Shown here one piece after another: positions 1 through 6,783 of a stretch of DNA of 8,551 bases. Location: the NCBI GenBank assembly GCA_964632435.1, contig CAZWEJ010000017.1, positions 1 through 8,551 of the forward strand, written 5' to 3'. Origin of the DNA: CAZWEJ01 sp964632435. GTDB taxonomy: Bacteria > Patescibacteriota > Saccharimonadia > UBA4664 > SCTI01. The notes below the pieces were generated by a model. That model was not told where the DNA came from. It saw only the letters and a program-made list of their open reading frames with translations, and made no database searches. Positions within the stretch are counted from its first letter, which is position 1, and every line of letters starts with the position of its first letter. A program made the translations under genes and the position numbers.

Positions 1-5
1 TAAAC

Positions 6-11
6 TATACC
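6..11 (+). promoter_or_regulatory. possible -10 element of the tRNA gene
   Basis: TATACC lies six nucleotides before the first base of the tRNA, the spacing expected if transcription begins at or next to the mature 5' end. The -35 region would lie outside the window, so only half of the promoter can be judged. The hexamer matches TATAAT at four of six positions. Confidence 0.3.
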
Positions 12-17
12 CGTTCT

Positions 18-92
<75 letters not shown>

Positions 93-111
93 GCAATTAT
101 TTTGAGCATTT

Positions 112-1005
112 ATGGATTTAAGCAAAATTGCTTGGCCAAAGCCGGGTAAATACATCATCGGAGTTTCTGGCGGGGTGGATTCGATGGTGCTTTTGCATGT
201 TTTGGCGGCTTGGGGTGATTACGAGCTGGTACCGGTTTATGTTGATCATGGTTGGCGGGATACCGCTGAGGATTGGCGGGCGGTAGAGAGGCTGGCTGCA
301 GAGCTTGGATTAAAGTCTTTTCGCATGGAGCTAGAACTCAAAACTAGTTCAGAGGAAGAGGCGAGAGAAGCAAGGTATAGGGTGCTACGTGAGGAAGCTA
401 AAAAGTCGGGCTCTAACGGAATAGTCACCGCTCACCACCACGATGACTTATTTGAAACAGTTCTTATAAATGTTATTCGTGGAACTGGCCGTCATGGGCT
501 TACACCTTTTTCGGACGATTCAATTTTGCGCCCGATGCTTAATATTCGACGAAGCCAAATTGAGCTCTATGCGAGTGAGCACAATATTGAGTGGGCTGAA
601 GACCCTAGCAATAAAGACACCAAATACTTAAGAAATCGCATCCGACATGAGCTGATTCCCAACCTAAGAAATGAAGCGAAGGCCAAAATTGAGCAGCAAA
701 TATTAGAGGCGCAAACTCTTAATAAAGAGGTGGATGAAGAGTTACAAAAATTAATCAATAAAAAAGGGCATTTAATTGAAATTCCGCTCCAAAATGCAAT
801 CAACCAAACGCCCCAAGCTATTCAAGAAGTGATCGTTTTTGCTGCGCGCCAGCTTGAGCCGGGCGTCGAAATTAATCGTCGAGCCGTTGAGCAACTGGCA
901 ATTGACCTAAAAAATGATCGGTTAAAAAAGCCCAGAGCGCTGTCCAAGCGGTTGTCCGCAAGCGCCTCGCATGGTACATTTACTATTGCATTTAAGGCTC
1001 GTTAA
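112..1005 (+). CDS. tilS: tRNA(Ile)-lysidine synthase TilS, short form
   Basis: TilS uses ATP and lysine to convert C34 of the CAU-anticodon isoleucine tRNA to lysidine, so that it reads AUA codons and is charged with Ile. It acts in the cytoplasm. The 297-residue product has the N-type ATP pyrophosphatase loop SGGVDS at 19-24, VDHG at 44-47, the SSEEEAREARYRVL stretch at 79-92, AHHHDD at 107-112 followed by the VIRGTGRHGL segment to 130, and EDPSN...YLRNRIRH at 163-179, all typical of TilS. It lacks the length for the far C-terminal domain of the roughly 430-residue E. coli enzyme and resembles short TilS forms such as that of Aquifex. The ATG at 112 gives a normal N-terminus, but only a weak GAGC lies upstream. 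Translation may start on an mRNA freed by tRNA 3' processing. ftsH follows after 56 nt, probably in the same operon. Confidence 0.95.
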   Translation: MDLSKIAWPKPGKYIIGVSGGVDSMVLLHVLAAWGDYELVPVYVDHGWRDTAEDWRAVERLAAELGLKSFRMELELKTSSEEEAREARYRVLREEAKKSGSNGIVTAHHHDDLFETVLINVIRGTGRHGLTPFSDDSILRPMLNIRRSQIELYASEHNIEWAEDPSNKDTKYLRNRIRHELIPNLRNEAKAKIEQQILEAQTLNKEVDEELQKLINKKGHLIEIPLQNAINQTPQAIQEVIVFAARQLEPGVEINRRAVEQLAIDLKNDRLKKPRALSKRLSASASHGTFTIAFKAR

Positions 1006-1029
1006 AGCAGTAAATCGCTAGTGCTTTAA
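1002..1029 (+). repeat. inverted repeat over the tilS stop codon
   Basis: TTAAAGCA (1002-1009) and TGCTTTAA (1022-1029) form a perfect 8-bp inverted repeat with a 12-nt loop. The left arm contains the tilS stop TAA. No T tract follows, so a classical intrinsic terminator is unlikely; an mRNA processing or stability hairpin is possible, as is chance. Confidence 0.4.
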
Positions 1030-1033
1030 ACGC

Positions 1034-1046
1034 CAAGCATCGCTTG
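1034..1046 (+). repeat. small inverted repeat just upstream of the ftsH ribosome binding site
   Basis: CAAGC (1034-1038) and GCTTG (1042-1046) can form a 5-bp hairpin with a 3-nt loop. It ends five nucleotides before the AAGGA SD site of ftsH. It could hold the site open or modulate it, but a repeat this short can arise by chance. Confidence 0.3.
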
Positions 1047-1050
1047 TAGA

Positions 1051-1055
1051 AAGGA
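1051..1055 (+). promoter_or_regulatory. Shine-Dalgarno site of ftsH
   Basis: AAGGA with a 6-nt spacer to the ATG at 1062 fixes the ftsH start. It contrasts with the three next plus-strand genes, which have no SD. Confidence 0.75.
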
Positions 1056-1061
1056 TTATTT

Positions 1062-2930
1062 ATGAAAAAACGATCACGAAGTTTTCTGATTCTTATTGGC
1101 ATTTTGCTGCTTCTTGCTGTTACCGCTGTTATTTCTGTTCCACAGCAAAAAGTTGAAAAGGTTGATATCTCTCAGATGATTCAAGACGTCAAAGACGGCA
1201 AGGTCGAAAAGCTGACCGTTTCTGGCGACAAGGTTACAGCTACCCCCAAGGATGACAACGCTGCAGTAAAAGAAACAACCAAGGAGCCAAATACCAGCCT
1301 TAACGATTATGGGGTTGATTACAGTAAGGTAAACGTTGAGGTAAAGTCGGACGACACGACTCTTCGTTACATTTTGGCTGGGATCTTTAGCTTGCTACCA
1401 TTCTTATTAATAGGAGCGTTCTTGTTCTTTATGATGCGCCAGGCGCAGGGCTCGAGCAATCAGGCAATGAGCTTTGGTAAAAGCCGGGCTCGGTTGTTTG
1501 GAAGCGACAAGAAGAAGGTTTTGTTTAAAGACGTTGCCGGAGCAGAAGAGGCAAAGCAAGAGCTTACCGAGATTGTTGAGTTCCTAAAGTACCCATCGAA
1601 GTTTGAGGCGCTTGGTGCCAAGATTCCAAAGGGAGTTCTGCTTTTTGGACCTCCCGGAACCGGTAAAACTTTGATGGCACGTGCTGTCGCAGGCGAAGCT
1701 GGTGTACCATTCTTTAGTATTTCGGGCTCTGAGTTCGTTGAGATGTTCGTGGGTGTTGGTGCTAGCCGCGTTCGAGACCTCTTCGCAAAAGCTAAGAAAA
1801 ATGCACCATGTATCATCTTTATTGATGAGATTGATGCTGTCGGTCGCCAGCGTGGAACCGGCATGGGCGGCGGACACGATGAGCGCGAGCAGACACTGAA
1901 CCAAATTCTTACAGAGATGGACGGTTTTGAGCAGGGTACAAACGTAATCGTGATGGCTGCAACCAACCGACCAGATGTTCTTGACCCAGCGCTTCTTCGA
2001 CCCGGACGATTTGACCGCCGAGTTACTCTCGATGCTCCTGACGTTCACAACCGCAAGCAGATTCTAGAAGTTCACTCCGAAGGTAAGCCTCTTGATAAAA
2101 ATATCGACCTCATGAAGATAGCGAAGAAGACGCCGGGATTTTCTGGAGCTGATTTGGCTAACTTAGTTAACGAGGCCGCTATTCTTGCTGCTCGCAACAA
2201 TCAAAAGAAGATTTCGCAAGCCGATCTCAATATTTCGGTTGAAAAAGTTCTACTTGGTCCTGAGCGCAAGAGTCACATCATGAACCCTCGAGAAAAAGAG
2301 ATCACTGCTTATCACGAGGCTGGGCACGCGATTGTCGGTCACTACATGCTCAATGCTCATCCGGTTCACAAGATAACAATCGTTCCTCGTGGCGCCGCTG
2401 GCGGATTTACCTGGAGTCTTCCGGTTGAAGATCGCCACTTAACAAGTGTTCAGGACTTCAAAGATGATCTAGCCATGATGCTTGGTGGCCGAATGGCCGA
2501 AAAGGCAGTTTACGGCGAGATCACTACGGGTGCTTCGAACGACCTGCAGAATGCAACCAATGTTGCTCGCCGAATGATCATGGATTATGGAATGAGCGAG
2601 AAGCTTCCTAACCAGGTATTTGGCAGCCAGCGAGATGCGATCTTCTTGGGGCGTGAACTTGGTGAAGGCAAGAACTACTCCGACGAGACGGCTAAGATAA
2701 TCGATGATGAAGTCGCAACTCTAATTGACGAAGCTGTTAAGCGCGCCGATGAAACCATCAAAAAGCATCGCAAGCAGCTTGATGACGTTGCACAGTTCTT
2801 GATCCGCGAAGAGACTATGGAAGAGGACGACTTCTTAAAAGTTGTCGGCGGGCCAAACAAGCTCAAAAAATATAGCGAGCCGGTTGATGTTGGTGGTGAT
2901 ACCGCTACCGGCAAACTCGCCGAGGCTTAA
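1062..2930 (+). CDS. ftsH: ATP-dependent zinc metalloprotease FtsH
   Basis: FtsH is a membrane-anchored hexameric AAA+ protease that pulls out and degrades misfolded membrane proteins and unstable regulators. The 622-residue product has a first membrane helix at about 7-26, an external loop of about 76 residues, a second helix at about 103-125 and then the cytoplasmic part. The AAA module shows Walker A GPPGTGKT at 196-203, Walker B IIFIDEID at 251-258, and the second region of homology TNRPDVLDPALLRPGRFDRR at 301-320 with R313 and R316 as likely arginine fingers. The protease domain has HEAGH at 418-422 and D494 in TTGASND as the third expected zinc ligand. All catalytic residues are present and the length is normal. 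The AAGGA site supports the start. It follows tilS as in the tilS-hpt-ftsH cluster of Firmicutes, but no hpt gene lies between. Confidence 0.98.
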   Translation: MKKRSRSFLILIGILLLLAVTAVISVPQQKVEKVDISQMIQDVKDGKVEKLTVSGDKVTATPKDDNAAVKETTKEPNTSLNDYGVDYSKVNVEVKSDDTTLRYILAGIFSLLPFLLIGAFLFFMMRQAQGSSNQAMSFGKSRARLFGSDKKKVLFKDVAGAEEAKQELTEIVEFLKYPSKFEALGAKIPKGVLLFGPPGTGKTLMARAVAGEAGVPFFSISGSEFVEMFVGVGASRVRDLFAKAKKNAPCIIFIDEIDAVGRQRGTGMGGGHDEREQTLNQILTEMDGFEQGTNVIVMAATNRPDVLDPALLRPGRFDRRVTLDAPDVHNRKQILEVHSEGKPLDKNIDLMKIAKKTPGFSGADLANLVNEAAILAARNNQKKISQADLNISVEKVLLGPERKSHIMNPREKEITAYHEAGHAIVGHYMLNAHPVHKITIVPRGAAGGFTWSLPVEDRHLTSVQDFKDDLAMMLGGRMAEKAVYGEITTGASNDLQNATNVARRMIMDYGMSEKLPNQVFGSQRDAIFLGRELGEGKNYSDETAKIIDDEVATLIDEAVKRADETIKKHRKQLDDVAQFLIREETMEEDDFLKVVGGPNKLKKYSEPVDVGGDTATGKLAEA

Positions 2931-2942
2931 ACTCTTTTAAAC

Positions 2943-2971
2943 TTGACTCGATGGCTTAACGAAGCCATTAT
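2943..2971 (+). promoter_or_regulatory. promoter of the STAS-like gene, predicted leaderless
   Basis: TTGACT (2943-2948, five of six matches to the -35 consensus) and CATTAT (2966-2971, four of six to the -10) are separated by exactly 17 nt. Six nucleotides separate the -10 from the ATG at 2978, so transcription should start at or beside the start codon. No SD is present. A second possible -10, TATACC at 2969, would need a 20-nt spacer. Confidence 0.55.
2951..2968 (+). promoter_or_regulatory. palindrome in the promoter spacer, possible operator
   Basis: ATGGCTT (2951-2957) and AAGCCAT (2962-2968) form a perfect 7-bp inverted repeat around the 4-nt centre AACG. It lies between the -35 and -10 of the downstream gene, a usual place for a repressor site. 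As RNA it could be a hairpin after ftsH, but no T tract follows. The role is inferred from position only. Confidence 0.4.
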
Positions 2972-2977
2972 ACCCAT

Positions 2978-3373
2978 ATGCAGAACTCGGTTAAGCTCAA
3001 CTCGGAAGGCATTGTTGAAGCCTTTGTAATTGGGGATCAAGATTACGAGTCGTTTCGAAAACTCGCCAATGATGCTGACCCGCTACTTATTGAGCAAAGA
3101 AAGAAGGGTAACCCTGTTCTTGGATTGGTTGATCTAACCAAGAAGGGGCATTACACGGCAGCTTCAAACCGTGCCGCTATGGAGATGCTCGAGAAGATGG
3201 ATTACGACCGCGTCGCAATGTTCGGTGCTGAGGCAGTCCTAAAAGAAGTTACCGAGATGATAATCCTAGCGATGGGTAAGCACGATAAGACAAAACTTTT
3301 CCATACCCGAGACGAAGCCATGGCTTGGCTAAAAAGCCCATTGGACGCAAAAGAAGAGCCCGCTGCTCTATAA
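2978..3373 (+). CDS. small STAS/SEC14-like (SpoIIAA-like) domain protein
   Basis: This is a 131-residue soluble protein with no signal peptide or membrane helix. Its pattern fits the SpoIIAA-like STAS/SEC14 family: a hydrophobic strand ending in LVDL at 50-53, a helix with a small-residue and Arg segment (AASNRAAMEML, 61-71), the strand DRVAMFG at 77-83, an amphipathic helix to about 99, and the closing KTKLFHTRDEAMAWL at 104-118 in which FxTxDEAxxWL is characteristic. Members are poorly characterised; lipid or small-molecule binding and regulatory contacts have been suggested for related folds. It sits alone between ftsH and murJ with its own predicted leaderless promoter, 47 nt after ftsH. 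The family call rests on recalled motif patterns, and the cellular role is unknown. Confidence 0.68.
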   Translation: MQNSVKLNSEGIVEAFVIGDQDYESFRKLANDADPLLIEQRKKGNPVLGLVDLTKKGHYTAASNRAAMEMLEKMDYDRVAMFGAEAVLKEVTEMIILAMGKHDKTKLFHTRDEAMAWLKSPLDAKEEPAAL

Positions 3374-3378
3374 AAGAG

Positions 3379-3394
3379 ATAGCGTTAGCGCTAT
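3379..3394 (+). repeat. palindrome overlapping the murJ -10
   Basis: ATAGCG (3379-3384) and CGCTAT (3389-3394) form a perfect 6-bp inverted repeat with a TTAG centre, just after the stop of the STAS-like gene. The right arm shares three bases with the TATAAT box. It could be an operator or a small post-gene hairpin; no T tract follows. Confidence 0.35.
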
Positions 3395-3397
3395 AAT
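3392..3397 (+). promoter_or_regulatory. -10 element of murJ, predicted leaderless or nearly so
   Basis: A perfect TATAAT ends eight nucleotides before the GTG start at 3406. No good -35 is visible at 16 to 18 nt spacing (TATAAA at 17 nt is the best), and there is no extended TG. No SD precedes the GTG, which favours initiation on a leaderless or near-leaderless mRNA. Confidence 0.5.
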
Positions 3398-3405
3398 TAC
3401 TCCTA

Positions 3406-4980
3406 GTGAAGCGATTTCTTGCCAGAATAAATAGGGGGACTTCGGTTTCGGCCGCAGCCCTGATTATCTCGTTAGCTTACTTGATTAGTAGGCTTCTTGG
3501 CCTGCTGCGCGATCGCCTGTTGGTGTCACATTTTGGAATCAGCCCCGTTACAGACGCCTACACGGCAGCTTTTCGTGTTCCCGAGCTGCTTTTTACTCTT
3601 CTAGTGTCTGGAGCTTTTGCGGTCGCCTTTATCCCAGTCTTTACTGCAAAGTTGCAGAAAGAGGATAGAGACAAAGCCTGGGAGCTTTCTTCAACCCTAC
3701 TTAACCTACTAAGTATATTCACACTTTCGATTGCAGTAATTACCTTTATTTTCGCCGACCAGATTACTACGCTGGTTGTTCCAGGATTTGACGAGTACCG
3801 CCACGATCTGACGGTTGAGTTGACCCGCGTGATGCTAATCACCCCATTCCTATTTGCTATTTCAAGCTTGTGGGGCAGCATTGCTCAATCTTTCAACCGC
3901 TTCGTTATATTTGCGATGGCGAGCGTTTTTTATAACTTAGGAATTATTTTCGGAATTATCTTCTTAAGCCCCGATTACTCTATTTTCGGAGTTGCATATG
4001 GAGTTGTGATCGGCGCAGCCATTCAGGCACTACTGCAAATCCTTGGTCTATATGGGCTGGGATATAAATACAGCCCAAGGATAAAGATTGATAGAGACAC
4101 AAAACAGGTTATCAAGTTGATGATTCCTCGCTCAATCGATCAAGGAATTGATCAAATCAGCTACATTGTTGAGACAATCATTGGATCGAGGCTCGTTACA
4201 GGTAGTTTGACGTCGCTTTACTACGCCAACAACTTAAAAAATGTACCAGTCGCGTTGATAGGTAACGCAATTGCGACGGCAGCTTTTCCCCGAATGGCGG
4301 CTCGGGCTGCAGCCGGTGCAATCGAGAAGCTGATCCGAGATTTTGTGGTCAACGCTCGCTTAATCTTATTCCTAGTTGTCCCTGCTGCAGTTGTAACAGT
4401 TTTCATGCGCGGTTACATTGTTCGATTGCTATATGGCTTTGGCGATCCGACAACTGCCAACACGCTCGGCTGGTTTGTGGGCGTAATCATATTCCAGGGC
4501 TTGTTCTTCTTGATTACACGAGTTTATTACGCGATGCAGGACACAAAGACTCCTCTTTACGCCAGTATGGTGGCTCTTATCTTTACGGTTGGTTTGAGCT
4601 TCATGCTTTCCGAATGGTACGGAGTTGCCGGACTCGCAATGGCGCAATCGATTGTAATTGCACTAGAAACAATGGTACTTGCCGCAATATTGCAGCGCCG
4701 ACTTGGTCAAATTGGATTAAGGGAAATATGGCGAGGTCTTTATCGCATGTTGATATCGGGTGCAATTATGGCGGGAGTTGTCTATTTGATGGTCTCGCGA
4801 GTCTTCCCACTATTTAAGGCCGATGTTGGCTTTGCTGTTGTGGGACCAAAGTTCTTTATAATCTTGGCAGTGGGAATCATTGCATACATGGTTCCGTGCT
4901 ATTTACTAAACTTGCGTGAGGCCCACAAGGTTTGGTCCAAACTCAAAGAGCAGATGACAAGACCTATCAACCTGACCTAA
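3406..4980 (+). CDS. murJ: lipid II flippase MurJ (MviN family)
   Basis: MurJ moves lipid II, the peptidoglycan precursor, from the inner to the outer face of the cytoplasmic membrane. The 524-residue product is hydrophobic throughout and fits the 14-helix MOP-superfamily fold. The N-terminus carries the family signature SRLLGLLRDRLL (28-39), FG at 43-44, DAY (50-52) and FRVPELLF (56-63) running into LVSGAFAVAFIPVF. A second conserved block, RVYYAMQDTKTP, is at 372-383. R29, R35 and R57 occupy positions where the family keeps basic residues of the central cavity; this is by eye alignment. The start is GTG at 3406. It lies 32 nt after the STAS-like gene and 18 nt before lepA. Its presence implies a peptidoglycan wall. 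The length is normal. Confidence 0.94.
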   Translation: MKRFLARINRGTSVSAAALIISLAYLISRLLGLLRDRLLVSHFGISPVTDAYTAAFRVPELLFTLLVSGAFAVAFIPVFTAKLQKEDRDKAWELSSTLLNLLSIFTLSIAVITFIFADQITTLVVPGFDEYRHDLTVELTRVMLITPFLFAISSLWGSIAQSFNRFVIFAMASVFYNLGIIFGIIFLSPDYSIFGVAYGVVIGAAIQALLQILGLYGLGYKYSPRIKIDRDTKQVIKLMIPRSIDQGIDQISYIVETIIGSRLVTGSLTSLYYANNLKNVPVALIGNAIATAAFPRMAARAAAGAIEKLIRDFVVNARLILFLVVPAAVVTVFMRGYIVRLLYGFGDPTTANTLGWFVGVIIFQGLFFLITRVYYAMQDTKTPLYASMVALIFTVGLSFMLSEWYGVAGLAMAQSIVIALETMVLAAILQRRLGQIGLREIWRGLYRMLISGAIMAGVVYLMVSRVFPLFKADVGFAVVGPKFFIILAVGIIAYMVPCYLLNLREAHKVWSKLKEQMTRPINLT

Positions 4981-4982
4981 TC

Positions 4983-4991
4983 TGGTACACT
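4983..4991 (+). promoter_or_regulatory. extended -10 promoter of lepA, predicted leaderless
   Basis: TGGTACACT has the TGn extension followed by TACACT, with four of six matches to TATAAT. It ends seven nucleotides before the ATG at 4999. No -35 match occurs at normal spacing, as is common for extended -10 promoters, and no SD precedes the ATG. It sits in the 18-nt gap after murJ. Confidence 0.5.
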
Positions 4992-4998
4992 ATTACTC

Positions 4999-6783
4999 AT
5001 GAATCAAGACAGAATTCGAAATTTTTGTATTATTGCGCATATTGATCACGGCAAATCGACCCTGGCCGATCGCATGCTCGAGCTTACCGGGACTGTTACT
5101 AAACGCGAGATGCAGGCTCAGCTACTAGACTCAATGGACCTTGAGCGTGAGAAGGGAATCACTATCAAGCTGCAGCCGGTACAGATGGCGTGGAAAGAGC
5201 ATCAACTTAATTTGATTGATACGCCAGGACACGTCGACTTTAGCTACGAGGTTAGTCGTTCGCTGGCTGCCTGCGAAGGTGCAGTATTGGTTGTGGATGC
5301 GTCGCAGGGAATTCAAGCGCAGACACTCGCAAACGTTTATCTTGCTATTGAGGCGGGTCTTGAAATCATCCCAGTTCTTAACAAAATTGATCTTCCGGCA
5401 GCCGATCCAGAAAGAGTTGCAGCCGAAGTTTCAAGCCTTCTTGGCTGCAAGCCCGAAGATATACTCAAAGTTTCGGCTAAAGAGGGTAATGGCGTTGAGC
5501 AACTGCTCGACAAGATTGTTGAAATCGTTCCACCGCCGAAAGGTGAAAACGAGCAGCCATTGCGCGGGCTTATCTTCGACTCAATCTACGATGAGTATCG
5601 CGGCGTTATTTTGTTCTTGAGGATTGTAGATGGCCAGCTCAAGAAGGGTGAAAACATTAAGCTGATGGCTTCTGGTCAGGACGGGGTCGCGGTTGAAACA
5701 GGATTCTTTAAGCCCAAGCAGGTGGCATCGCCTGACATTGAAACGGGGCAGATTGGTTATGTCGTCACTAACCTCAAGTCTATTAGCGAGGCTCGGGTTG
5801 GTGATACCGTAACGCTGGCAAAGCAGCCTGCCGAGGAGCCACTCGCGGGTTATCAGCAGATTAAGCCTTTCGTTTTCGCCGGTTTCTTTACTTCAAGCGC
5901 CGAGCAATACCCCGAATTAAAGGACGCTTTGGAGAAGTTAAAGCTTAATGATGCGGCGTTAACCTATACCCCAGAGAGCTCGCAGATTCTTGGTTTTGGA
6001 TATCGAGTTGGCTTCCTTGGATTGCTCCACATGGAGATTATCAAGGAGAGGCTTGAGCGTGAGTACGGTTTGGACATGGTAGTTACCAGTCCATCGACCG
6101 ATTATATTGTTAGAACTACAGACGGTAAGGAGTTCACTGCTCGATCGGCTTCGGAGTTACCTGAAACAAGTCGAATTGAAAGTATTAGTGAGCCATGGAT
6201 CAAGGGAGAGATCGTTGTGCCCGGCGACTACGTCGGCGCGGTCATCCAGCTCATCAACAAGATTCGAGGGCTTCAAAAGCACATGAACTATATTGATGAG
6301 TCGCTGGCGTTAATTAGTTTTGAGGCGCCACTCGCTAATGTTTTGACCAACTTCTATGACTCCCTCAAGTCAATTACAAGTGGCTATGGCTCCTTCAATT
6401 ATGATCTGGACGATTACCGAATAGAAAATTTGGTCCGCCTCGATATCCTGGTTGGTGGCCAAATGGTTGATAGCTTAAGTATGATTGTTCACCGCGATGA
6501 GGCTTATGGTCGAGGAAAGGCAGTTGTAGAGAAGCTGAAGGATGTCGTCCCACGGCAGCTTTTTGAAGTTAGTTTACAGGCAGCGATTGGCGGAAAGATT
6601 ATTGCTCGCGAGAATATTCGGGCGATGGGGAAGAATGTTACCGCTAAGCTTTATGGTGGAGATGTGACCAGAAAGAATAAACTGCTTCAAAAGCAAAAAG
6701 CTGGTAAGAAGCGCATGAAGAAGATCGGAAAGGTTGATATCCCCGCAGAAGCCTTTATGGTGCTTGTAAAGGCCGACGAGTAG
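4999..6783 (+). CDS. lepA: elongation factor 4 (LepA), ribosomal GTPase
   Basis: LepA/EF4 is a translational GTPase related to EF-G that binds the ribosome and has been linked to back-translocation and to initiation or 30S biogenesis. The 594-residue product is full length. The G domain shows AHIDHGKST at 13-21, the EKGITI switch segment, DTPGH at 74-78, NKID at 128-131 and SAK at 159-161. The EF-G-like domains follow, including YRVGFLGLLHMEII. The LepA-specific C-terminal domain is present, with KIIARENIRAMGKNV and the basic YGGDVTRKNKLLQKQKAGKKRMK stretch near the end. The basic C-terminal tail and lack of EF-G domain IV separate it from EF-G. It starts 18 nt after murJ with its own extended -10 and no SD. 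Its stop TAG directly abuts the convergent VIT gene with no spacer. Confidence 0.97.
   Translation: MNQDRIRNFCIIAHIDHGKSTLADRMLELTGTVTKREMQAQLLDSMDLEREKGITIKLQPVQMAWKEHQLNLIDTPGHVDFSYEVSRSLAACEGAVLVVDASQGIQAQTLANVYLAIEAGLEIIPVLNKIDLPAADPERVAAEVSSLLGCKPEDILKVSAKEGNGVEQLLDKIVEIVPPPKGENEQPLRGLIFDSIYDEYRGVILFLRIVDGQLKKGENIKLMASGQDGVAVETGFFKPKQVASPDIETGQIGYVVTNLKSISEARVGDTVTLAKQPAEEPLAGYQQIKPFVFAGFFTSSAEQYPELKDALEKLKLNDAALTYTPESSQILGFGYRVGFLGLLHMEIIKERLEREYGLDMVVTSPSTDYIVRTTDGKEFTARSASELPETSRIESISEPWIKGEIVVPGDYVGAVIQLINKIRGLQKHMNYIDESLALISFEAPLANVLTNFYDSLKSITSGYGSFNYDLDDYRIENLVRLDILVGGQMVDSLSMIVHRDEAYGRGKAVVEKLKDVVPRQLFEVSLQAAIGGKIIARENIRAMGKNVTAKLYGGDVTRKNKLLQKQKAGKKRMKKIGKVDIPAEAFMVLVKADE

Noticed and set aside
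1002..1029. Rho-independent terminator between tilS and ftsH
   Set aside because: The stem is AT-rich, the loop is 12 nt and no T tract follows, so termination is not supported.
1460..2048. Long antisense ORFs (168 and 154 codons) on the minus strand inside ftsH
   Set aside because: They mirror a highly conserved AAA domain, have no SD or family-like sequence, and are best explained as codon-bias shadows of ftsH.
2951..2968. Hairpin after ftsH as an intrinsic terminator
   Set aside because: The 7-bp stem is followed by TATACCC instead of a T run, and it sits in the spacer of a good promoter, so the operator reading is preferred.
5216..5620. 134-codon plus-strand ORF within lepA in another frame
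   Set aside because: The lepA frame encodes the intact G domain here; the alternative frame has no recognisable protein sequence.
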